A stretch of DNA of 9,251 nucleotides. It comes from JAYFRC01 sp034926415. Lineage in GTDB: Bacteria > Bacillota > Clostridia > Oscillospirales > Oscillospiraceae. The notes under the pieces were generated by a model. That model did no database searches, had not been told where the DNA came from, and worked only from the letters and a program-made list of their open reading frames with translations. The stretch covers positions 1-9,251 of the forward strand of contig JAYFRC010000102.1 of NCBI GenBank assembly GCA_034926415.1, read 5' to 3'. The position numbers and the translations under genes are program-made. Of this stretch, positions 1 to 5,483 are shown piece after piece. The stretch's first letter is position 1. Every line of letters begins with the position of its first letter.

Positions 1-1
1 C

Positions 2-313
2 ATTTATAACTGCTCGCTCACCATGCGTTTTTCGGGCCAGCACCTTTCCGGCATCAGCGGCTATTACGTTTCCTCTTCAAACGCGGAAAGCAGTACCGGA
101 GACGGCATTTCCGCCGTCAACGCGCTTGTCAGCATGCTCGATTACTGCACCCGCGAGGGAACAATCTGCAACTCCATAACCGACATGAGCGTCGGCTATA
201 TCCTCCAGTCCACGGCCTCCACCCCCCTCGCCCTCGTGCCGGTCTGGAAAATATCCTCGGATTCGTATACATATTATGTAAACTCATCCGATGGTTCCGT
301 GGAACTTGCCTGA
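2..313 (+). CDS. C-terminal part of a WalI/YycI-like regulatory protein (5' truncated by window edge)
   Basis: The reading frame is open from the left edge, with no stop before the first Met at position 23, so this is the last 103 residues of a longer protein. The visible end reads LVPVWKISSDSYTYYVN followed by a short SSDG turn, the 'PVW-(K/R/E)-hydrophobic-TD-YYV(N/D)-(G)' ending I associate with YycI/YycH-type proteins. Those are membrane-anchored extracytoplasmic partners of the WalK sensor kinase that tune cell-wall homeostasis; their membrane helix is N-terminal and would lie outside the window. Downstream walJ and rlmH fit a wal locus, although murA sits between them here, unlike in Bacillus subtilis. 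The assignment rests on a weak C-terminal motif plus gene neighbourhood. Another PepSY-like secreted domain protein is possible. Confidence 0.55.
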   Translation: MYNCSLTMRFSGQHLSGISGYYVSSSNAESSTGDGISAVNALVSMLDYCTREGTICNSITDMSVGYILQSTASTPLALVPVWKISSDSYTYYVNSSDGSVELA

Positions 314-350
314 CAGATAATCTGAAAATCCGCGCTTTGCAGAATTTCTG
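314..350. repeat. Two short inverted repeats CAGA-N3-TCTG
   Basis: Directly after the stop codon of the upstream gene lie two 11-bp inverted repeats of the same form: CAGATAATCTG at 314-324 and CAGAATTTCTG at 340-350, 26 bp apart start to start. They sit 58 bp or more upstream of the murA -35 box. They could be protein-binding sites or small RNA stems. Elements this short can also arise by chance in AT-rich DNA, so no function is assigned. Confidence 0.3.
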
Positions 351-407
351 TTGAATTTAAAATTTTCATAATTTTGGTAAAAAAATTCATCTGTTGCCGC
401 ATTGTCA

Positions 408-435
408 TTGATTTTGGACGATTTCATGGTATAAT
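408..435 (+). promoter_or_regulatory. Promoter of the murA-walJ-rlmH unit (sigma-A type, extended -10)
   Basis: TTGATT (408-413), a 16-bp spacer, and TATAAT (430-435) preceded by TGG (427-429), which forms an extended -10 element. The predicted transcription start is near 442, leaving a leader of about 80 nt before murA. The stretch from about 351 to 390 is very AT-rich and lies where an UP element would contact the RNA polymerase alpha subunit. The perfect -10 box makes this one of the best promoter matches in the window. Confidence 0.75.
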
Positions 436-463
436 ATATTTGTGATTGTTTAAGCTCATACAG

Positions 464-498
464 CGGCAATTTTTACAAATTGTTTCCGTTTTTTTCTT
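464..498 (+). terminator. Terminator-like hairpin in the murA leader (possible attenuator)
   Basis: CAATTT (467-472) pairs with AAATTG (477-482) across a TTAC loop. The stem can be extended by CGG (464-466) with CCG (486-488) if a TTT bulge is allowed. Seven T residues follow (489-495), then CTT. The element lies between the predicted murA transcription start (near 442) and the murA start codon (522), so termination here would truncate the murA message. The stem is AT-rich and bulged, so it may be weak. It could instead end read-through from the gene upstream. Confidence 0.4.
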
Positions 499-521
499 AT
501 ATTGACAAAAGAGGGTGTCAC

Positions 522-1814
522 ATGACAAAATATATCGTCCACGGGGGAAAACCTCTGCATGGCGAAGTCACTATAAGCGGCGCGAAAAACGCCGCGGTTG
601 CCATAATTCCGGCCGCGCTGCTGGTGGACGGCGTATGCCGCATCGAAAACATCCCGCAGATAAGCGACGTTACTCTTATTCTCGACATACTTCAGGACCT
701 CGGAGCAAAGGTAAACACTGTCAATTTGCACGCGGTTGAGATTGACTGTTCGCATATTCATTCGACCCGCACTCCCTATGAGTTGGCGCGCAAAATACGC
801 GCTTCATACTACCTCATCGGCGCGCTGCTCGGCCGTTTCGGAAAAGCGGAAGTCACGATGCCCGGCGGCTGTAATTTCGGCGTTCGTCCAATCGACCAGC
901 ACATCAAGGGTTTTACGGCTATGGGCGCTGAGGTCGAAGTCGACGGCGGATTTATACATGCCCGAGCTAAAAGCGGGCATCTCAAGGGCACACAGATATA
1001 TCTTGACGTCGTCTCTGTAGGCGCGACGATGAACATCATGCTCGCGGCGGTACTCGCCGAAGGCACCACCTTCATCGAAAACGCGGCGAAGGAGCCTCAT
1101 ATTGTCGATCTTGCGAACTTTCTAAACTCCATGGGCGCCAACGTCATGGGCGCCGGAACCGATTTAATAAAGATACACGGCGTGCCGCGTCTTCGCGGCG
1201 GAAGCTATTCGATAATTCCCGACCAGATAGAGGCCGGAACATATATGGCGGCCGTCGCTGCGGCCGGCGGTGAGGTCCTCATAAAAAACATCATTCCGAA
1301 GCACATGGACTGCATTACCGCAAAGCTCGTCGAAATGGGCGTTTCCGTCATTGAAAAGGACGACACGCTGCTTGTCTCGCGCACCGGCCCTCTTCGCAGG
1401 GCAAATATCAAGACCCTGCCCTATCCCGGCTTCCCCACGGATATGCAGCCGCAGATAACCTCCGTCCTCGCCCTTGCGGAAGGGACGAGCGTCGTTACGG
1501 AAAGCGTCTGGGACAACCGCTACCGCTATGTGGACGAGCTCAAGCGTATGGGCGCTCATATACAGGTTGACGGCAAGGTCGCCATCGTTGAGGGAATAAG
1601 CCACTATACAGGCGCGCCTATACAGGCCTGCGACCTGCGCGCGGGCGCGGCTATGGTAATCGTTGCCCTTGCCGCTTACGGCACGACCGAGATAAGCCAC
1701 GTCGAGTATATCGAGCGCGGCTATGAGGACATCGTCGGCAAGCTCCGCTCTCTCGGCGCGGACATCACTTCTGTCGACGAGCCTGAGGATTCCCGCGCGT
1801 CCCAGGTCGGATAA
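522..1814 (+). CDS. murA: UDP-N-acetylglucosamine 1-carboxyvinyltransferase (MurA)
   Basis: This cytoplasmic enzyme transfers enolpyruvate from phosphoenolpyruvate to UDP-GlcNAc, the first committed step of peptidoglycan precursor synthesis. At 430 residues it has normal family length and covers both EPSP-synthase-like domains. Key residues are present: K22-N23 in SGAKNAA, the catalytic loop MPGGCNFGVRP with C117 (equivalent to E. coli C115, the fosfomycin target), D307 in FPTDMQPQ (D305), and R399 in IERGYE (R397). A cysteine rather than aspartate at 117 predicts fosfomycin sensitivity at the target level. The ATG at 522 is chosen because GAGGGTG (511-517) is correctly spaced before it and because it puts the conserved lysine at position 22. 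A TTG at 480 would add 14 non-conserved residues. It is the first gene of the unit that continues with walJ. Bacillota often carry two MurA paralogues, and I cannot say which one this is. Confidence 0.97.
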   Translation: MTKYIVHGGKPLHGEVTISGAKNAAVAIIPAALLVDGVCRIENIPQISDVTLILDILQDLGAKVNTVNLHAVEIDCSHIHSTRTPYELARKIRASYYLIGALLGRFGKAEVTMPGGCNFGVRPIDQHIKGFTAMGAEVEVDGGFIHARAKSGHLKGTQIYLDVVSVGATMNIMLAAVLAEGTTFIENAAKEPHIVDLANFLNSMGANVMGAGTDLIKIHGVPRLRGGSYSIIPDQIEAGTYMAAVAAAGGEVLIKNIIPKHMDCITAKLVEMGVSVIEKDDTLLVSRTGPLRRANIKTLPYPGFPTDMQPQITSVLALAEGTSVVTESVWDNRYRYVDELKRMGAHIQVDGKVAIVEGISHYTGAPIQACDLRAGAAMVIVALAAYGTTEISHVEYIERGYEDIVGKLRSLGADITSVDEPEDSRASQVG

Positions 1815-1857
1815 CGATATCAAAAGATAGCGTCCACTACACGCGGCGTCCATCATA

Positions 1858-1883
1858 TGCGCCGCTGTCGCGGGCGTTTTCTT
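1858..1883 (+). terminator. Possible weak terminator or attenuator between murA and walJ
   Basis: In the 100-bp gap between murA and walJ, GCGCCGC (1859-1865) can fold with GCGGGCG (1870-1876) over a TGTC loop. This gives about seven base pairs with one bulged G, followed directly by TTTTCTT (1877-1883). The arm GCGGCG (1843-1848) can pair with the same CGCCGC (1860-1865), giving two mutually exclusive hairpins. The T run is short, so partial termination or mRNA processing is as likely as a full stop. Confidence 0.35.
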
Positions 1884-1914
1884 CTGCTACAGGAAAAGCA
1901 AGAGGTGTCTCGAT

Positions 1915-2712
1915 TTGATTTCAATCTGCACATTTGCAAGCGGCTCGTCCGGCAACTGTATGCTCCTCCGCGGCGATGATACCAACATACTCATAGACGC
2001 GGGAATCTCCGCGCGCCGCATTTGCGCCTCGCTCGCGGCCGTCGGGCTCTCCGCATCGGATATGGACGCTATACTCGTAACGCACGAACATTCAGACCAC
2101 ATATCCGCGCTTCCAGTCTTTCTCCGAAAATTTCCCATGGAAATTTATGGAAGTTCCGGCACTCTTTCGCGCCTCGGTTCTGCAGTACAGGAGCAATCGC
2201 TTCTTTGTCCCTTTTCTCCCGGAGAGAGCTTCCGCATCGGAAGCTGCGTGATAGAGAGCTTTCGCACCTCACACGACGCGGCGGAGAGCGTCGGCTATCG
2301 CGTTGAATGCGGCGGCTCAGTCGGAATCCTTACCGATACCGGTTATGTCACCGACGAGGCTGCGGACGCACTGCTCGGCTCTTCGCTTCTCGTCCTCGAA
2401 GCTAATCACGACGTCGAATGTCTTGAAAGCGGGCCGTATCCGTACCCGCTCAAACGGCGGATACTCGGCGACCGCGGCCATTTATCAAACGGCGACGCGG
2501 CGGAGTTCGCACTTAAGTGCGCGGAAAGCGGTACGCAGGATATAGTCCTCGCGCACCTTAGCGACAAGAACAACACGCCCTCCATGGCGCTTTCCGCCGT
2601 GAGGCACAAGCTCGACATACACGGTTATCCGAGCGTGGACGTATCCGTCGCCCCGCGAAGCGCGCCCGGCGAGATACATATTGCGCGGGAGAAAACATCA
2701 TGCAGAAAATAA
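1915..2712 (+). CDS. walJ: WalJ/YycJ-type metallo-beta-lactamase-fold hydrolase (probable DNA exonuclease)
   Basis: A 265-residue metallo-beta-lactamase-fold protein, close to the length of B. subtilis WalJ (YycJ). Family members have been reported as 5'-3' DNA exonucleases with a proposed role in mismatch repair, and the gene often lies in the wal cell-wall locus. Seen here: the N-terminal FASGSSGNC strand-turn, the di-metal motif HEHSDH at residues 57-62 (H57, H59, D61, H62), a further histidine in TSHDAAES, the metal-bridging aspartate in GILTDTGY, the family signature ANHDVECL...GPYPYPLKRRILGDRGHLSN, and a C-terminal histidine in LAHLSDKNNTP. The start is a TTG supported by GAGGTG (1902-1907) seven bases upstream; no ATG fits as well. 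Its last 13 bases overlap rlmH, which implies co-translation. No signal peptide is seen, so it acts in the cytoplasm. Confidence 0.93.
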   Translation: MISICTFASGSSGNCMLLRGDDTNILIDAGISARRICASLAAVGLSASDMDAILVTHEHSDHISALPVFLRKFPMEIYGSSGTLSRLGSAVQEQSLLCPFSPGESFRIGSCVIESFRTSHDAAESVGYRVECGGSVGILTDTGYVTDEAADALLGSSLLVLEANHDVECLESGPYPYPLKRRILGDRGHLSNGDAAEFALKCAESGTQDIVLAHLSDKNNTPSMALSAVRHKLDIHGYPSVDVSVAPRSAPGEIHIAREKTSCRK

Positions 2713-3182
2713 ATATTATCTGCGTTGGAAAGCTTAAGGAGAAATTTTATATCGACGCGGCCGAGGAATATAAGAAGCGGCTTTCCCGCTCCTGCTCTCT
2801 TATTATTGACGAGCTTCCGGAATCACGGCTTCCATCAGAGCCTACTCCCGGCGATATATCCAGGGCTCTCGAGGCTGAGGCGAAGTTGATCGCATCAAGG
2901 CTGCCGAAAGGCGGAGCGGTCGTCGCGATGTGCGTGGAAGGAAAAGAGATGACGAGCGAAAAGCTCGCCGAAATACTTTCGCGAATGGCCTCCGGCGGAC
3001 TGAGCCAGGTAACGTTCATCATCGGCGGGAGCTTTGGCCTTTCAGATAATATAAAAAATATCGCCGACATCAGACTGTCCATGTCACAGATGACGTTCCC
3101 TCATCACATGGCGCGCGTCATGCTGCTCGAGCAGATTTACCGTTCATTCCAGATCCTGGAAGGAACAAAATATCACAAATAA
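2700..3182 (+). CDS. rlmH: 23S rRNA (pseudouridine1915-N3)-methyltransferase RlmH
   Basis: RlmH is a small SPOUT-fold methyltransferase that uses S-adenosylmethionine to methylate pseudouridine 1915 in helix 69 of 23S rRNA on the assembled 70S ribosome. The protein has 160 residues, standard for the family. It shows the knot-forming motifs: CVEGKEMTSEKLA (78-90), FIIGGSFGLSD (106-116, the glycine-rich cofactor loop) and the C-terminal block from MTFPHHMARV to LEGTKYHK (131-160), whose HK ending is typical. The ATG lies inside the end of walJ in another frame, with GGGAG (2687-2691) eight bases before it, so translation is probably coupled to walJ. In many Bacillota rlmH sits near walJ, which supports both assignments. 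Confidence 0.97.
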   Translation: MQKINIICVGKLKEKFYIDAAEEYKKRLSRSCSLIIDELPESRLPSEPTPGDISRALEAEAKLIASRLPKGGAVVAMCVEGKEMTSEKLAEILSRMASGGLSQVTFIIGGSFGLSDNIKNIADIRLSMSQMTFPHHMARVMLLEQIYRSFQILEGTKYHK

Positions 3183-3225
3183 TTCCATATCTGCGGCGGA
3201 GCCCCGCAAGGGTTTTAAGTTTCAG

Positions 3226-3237
3226 ACTGATATCAGT
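3226..3237. repeat. Perfect 12-bp palindrome ACTGATATCAGT
   Basis: A perfect 12-bp palindrome lies in the 82-bp gap between rlmH and the small acidic protein gene, 14 bp upstream of that gene's GAGGTG ribosome binding site (3252-3257). A weak stem TGCGG/CCGCA (3192-3196 with 3204-3208) followed by GGTTTT precedes it. It could be an operator or a small RNA stem. I see no convincing promoter around it. Confidence 0.3.
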
Positions 3238-3264
3238 AATAGATAAAGGACGAGGTGCATAATC

Positions 3265-3660
3265 GTGTTTGGTAAAAAGAAAAACGAAAAAGAGCCGGAG
3301 CTCACCTGGGGCAAAAGCGAACATTCCGTTCTGGATAAATGGCCGCTCGACGAATACGGAGAGCCGGAGCTCGCCGTACCTGTGGCTTCCGTCTCCGATA
3401 TGAACGGCGAGGCGGAAATGAAGATCAGCCTGCTCAACGCTTACGGCATTCCCGTCAGCCAGCGTTACAACAACGCCGGAGATATAGGCAAGGTCATAAA
3501 CGGTTTTTCCGCGTATGGCATGACGCTGTTCGTTCCCGAGTCCATGGGCGACGACGCGAAGGCGCTCTTGGAAGCTCCGGTCGACATGAGTGAGGCCGAG
3601 GAAGCGGCCGATGCTTCCGAGAGCGGCGACGAGCAGGAAAGCGGATCCGACGACAACTGA
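3265..3660 (+). CDS. Small acidic protein with a DUF2007-like domain, function unknown
   Basis: A 131-residue soluble protein in three parts. It opens with a lysine-rich stretch (residues 3-9). A central alpha/beta segment (about 48-103) follows, with AEMKISLLNAYGIPV and RYNNAGDIGKVINGFSAYG, then LFVPESMGDDAKALLE. It ends in an acidic, probably disordered tail from about 109 that is rich in Glu, Asp and Ser. The central segment resembles DUF2007 ('putative prokaryotic signal transducing protein'), whose members share the 'A..I...L...GIPV...' start and the 'V-(P)-....A..LL' end; this match is from memory and moderate. The start is GTG, supported by GAGGTG (3252-3257) seven bases upstream. It lies between rlmH and the phosphohexomutase in the same orientation, so it is probably in the same transcript. 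No signal peptide, membrane helix or catalytic motif is seen. Confidence 0.85.
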   Translation: MFGKKKNEKEPELTWGKSEHSVLDKWPLDEYGEPELAVPVASVSDMNGEAEMKISLLNAYGIPVSQRYNNAGDIGKVINGFSAYGMTLFVPESMGDDAKALLEAPVDMSEAEEAADASESGDEQESGSDDN

Positions 3661-3676
3661 CATAATTTTCCATATG

Positions 3677-3695
3677 CCTTAAGATTAAGGAAAGG
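3677..3695 (+). promoter_or_regulatory. Ribosome binding site region of the phosphohexomutase with small inverted repeat
   Basis: CCTTAAGATTAAGG (3677-3690) is a near-perfect inverted repeat whose right arm contains one AAGG, and it is followed by a second site, AAAGG (3691-3695). The second site lies six bases before the ATG at 3702, so it decides that start. The ATG at 3696 would leave only about four bases after the first AAGG. The repeat could mask the first Shine-Dalgarno sequence but leaves the second free. Confidence 0.5.
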
Positions 3696-3701
3696 ATGGT
3701 C

Positions 3702-5432
3702 ATGAATATGGATTGCATGAGCGAATATAAAAAATGGATTGAAAGCCCGGCGCTGAACGAGGATGAAAAGGCCGAGCTGCGCGCTATCGGCGGCGATGCG
3801 AAAGAGATCGAGTCCCGATTTTACGGGCCGCTCGAATTTGGCACGGCCGGACTGCGCGGAATGATGAAGGTCGGGCTTCATCAGATGAATATCCATGTCG
3901 TGCGCCACGCCACGCAGGGCTTTGCCGACATTATTGCCCGCGAAGGCGACGACGCAAAGAAGAAGGGCGTCGCTATATGCATGGACTGCCGCAACCACAG
4001 CATGGAATTTGCAAAAGCCGCTGCCGGTGTCATGGCCGCCAACGGAATAAAGGTCCGCATCTTTGAATCCCTTCGTCCCACTCCAGAGCTGTCATTCGCA
4101 GTGCGCGAGTACGGCTGCCAGGCGGGCATAAACATAACCGCGAGCCACAACCCCAAGGAATACAACGGCTACAAGGTCTATTGGAGCGACGGAGCTCAGC
4201 TTCCGCCTCAGCACGCAGACGCAATAGCCGAGAAGCTTACTAAAATCGACATATTTACCGGCGTTAAGTACATGGATTTCGACGAAGCCGTAAAGTCCGG
4301 GATGATAACCTGGCTCGGCGAGGAGTGCGACGAGCGCTTCATGCGCCGCGTGATGGCGATGGTCAACGACACTAAAACCGTCGCTGCGGTTGCGGATCGG
4401 TTCACGGTCGTCTACACGCCGTTTCACGGCTGCGGATACAAGCTTGTGCCGCTGGCTCTGCGCCGTCTCGGGATAAAGAACATCATCTGCGTCCCGGAGC
4501 AGATGGTGATTGACGGCAATTTCCCGACCGTCGAGAGCCCGAACCCCGAAAACCCAGAAGGCTTTTACCTCGCGATCGATCTCGCCAAAAAGAACAACGC
4601 TTCCTTTATCGTCGGAACCGATCCCGATTCCGACCGCGTCGGAATAATGGTGCGAAATGATGACGGCGAGTTTGTTCCCGTCACCGGCAATCAGACCGGG
4701 GCGCTGCTTTTGGACTATCTAATCGGCGCGAAAAAGCGCGCCGGCACAATGCCGGAAATGCCCGCCGCGCTCAAGACGATAGTCTCCACCGAGCTCGTCC
4801 GCACGATAGCGAACAGCAACGGAGTCAGCTGTTTCGATACGTTTACGGGCTTTAAGTTCATGGCTGAGAAAATAGGCCAGTTTGAACGCGAGCATTCCTA
4901 CAACGTCATATTCTCGTTTGAGGAATCCTACGGCTATATGCTCGGAAACTATGTACGCGACAAGGACGCGGTAACCGCGTCGATGCTGCTCGTCGAGATG
5001 GCCTGCTGGTACGAAGCGCGTGGTATGACCGTTTGGGACGCGCTTAAGGCGCTCTATGAAAAATACGGTCACTATTCTGAAAAAACGCACAACCTCGTCA
5101 TGCCCGGGCTCGACGGCAAGGAGAAAATGGATAAGCTGATGAGCAGCCTGCGCGAGAAGCCTTACACGGACATAGCCGGAACGCGCGTCATCCTGTTCAA
5201 GGATTACAGCGACGGAAGCGTTACGAACGTGGCTACCGGCGAAAAGGGCGAGATGGAGCTCTCGGGCTCAAACGTCCTTCGTTTCGAGCTCGACGACGGC
5301 ACGTCCTTTATCGTTCGCCCGTCCGGTACGGAGCCGAAGATAAAGGTCTATCTTCTCGTTCACGGAAACACCGAGGCGGAATGCGCGGAACGCATAGAGC
5401 GATACGGCACATTTGTAAAAACAATGGCGTAA
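3702..5432 (+). CDS. Phosphoglucomutase/phosphomannomutase, PgcA-type (alpha-D-phosphohexomutase)
   Basis: Cytoplasmic enzyme interconverting hexose 6-phosphate and hexose 1-phosphate through a phosphoserine. The 576-residue length matches the long PgcA (YhxB) branch rather than the roughly 450-residue GlmM/AlgC branch. Seen: the N-terminal LEFGTAGLRG (44-53), the active-site loop TASHNP with phosphorylated S148, the Mg-binding loop DPDSDR (307-312), the sugar-binding EESYGY (407-412), and the phosphate-binding RPSGTEPK (539-546), so all four domains are intact. Glucose 1-phosphate leads to UDP-glucose, glycolipid anchors, wall polymers and glycogen, which suits an operon starting with murA. 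Substrate preference (glucose versus mannose) cannot be read from these motifs. In-frame ATGs lie at 3696, 3702, 3708 and 3717; 3702 has the best ribosome binding site spacing. It is the last gene before the terminator at 5440-5474. Confidence 0.93.
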   Translation: MNMDCMSEYKKWIESPALNEDEKAELRAIGGDAKEIESRFYGPLEFGTAGLRGMMKVGLHQMNIHVVRHATQGFADIIAREGDDAKKKGVAICMDCRNHSMEFAKAAAGVMAANGIKVRIFESLRPTPELSFAVREYGCQAGINITASHNPKEYNGYKVYWSDGAQLPPQHADAIAEKLTKIDIFTGVKYMDFDEAVKSGMITWLGEECDERFMRRVMAMVNDTKTVAAVADRFTVVYTPFHGCGYKLVPLALRRLGIKNIICVPEQMVIDGNFPTVESPNPENPEGFYLAIDLAKKNNASFIVGTDPDSDRVGIMVRNDDGEFVPVTGNQTGALLLDYLIGAKKRAGTMPEMPAALKTIVSTELVRTIANSNGVSCFDTFTGFKFMAEKIGQFEREHSYNVIFSFEESYGYMLGNYVRDKDAVTASMLLVEMACWYEARGMTVWDALKALYEKYGHYSEKTHNLVMPGLDGKEKMDKLMSSLREKPYTDIAGTRVILFKDYSDGSVTNVATGEKGEMELSGSNVLRFELDDGTSFIVRPSGTEPKIKVYLLVHGNTEAECAERIERYGTFVKTMA

Positions 5433-5439
5433 ATGCGCA

Positions 5440-5474
5440 AAAAACTGCGCGGCAACAAATGTCGCGCAGTTTTT
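5440..5474. terminator. Bidirectional intrinsic terminator between the mutase gene and the DUF1116 gene
   Basis: AAAAACTGCGCG (5440-5451) pairs perfectly with CGCGCAGTTTTT (5463-5474), 12 bp, over an 11-nt loop that can itself add C-G and A-T pairs. Five T residues end the right arm and more T-rich sequence follows. On the other strand, the A run at 5439-5444 becomes the T run. It therefore serves both convergent genes, the mutase ending at 5432 and the DUF1116 gene ending at 5484. Confidence 0.9.
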
Positions 5475-5483
5475 CATTTTGTT

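Noticed and set aside
480..521. TTG at 480 as the murA start
   Set aside because: It lies in the leader hairpin, has no Shine-Dalgarno sequence, and adds 14 residues absent from MurA proteins. The ATG at 522 has both the signal and the correct active-site numbering.
1164..1856. 230-codon minus-strand frame across the end of murA
   Set aside because: It lies opposite a complete, motif-verified murA. Its translation is compositionally odd with no recognisable domain and no start signal.
3465..3998. 177-codon minus-strand frame over the DUF2007-like gene and the start of the mutase gene
   Set aside because: It spans two genes and the ribosome binding site between them. No family resemblance and no promoter; shadow frame.
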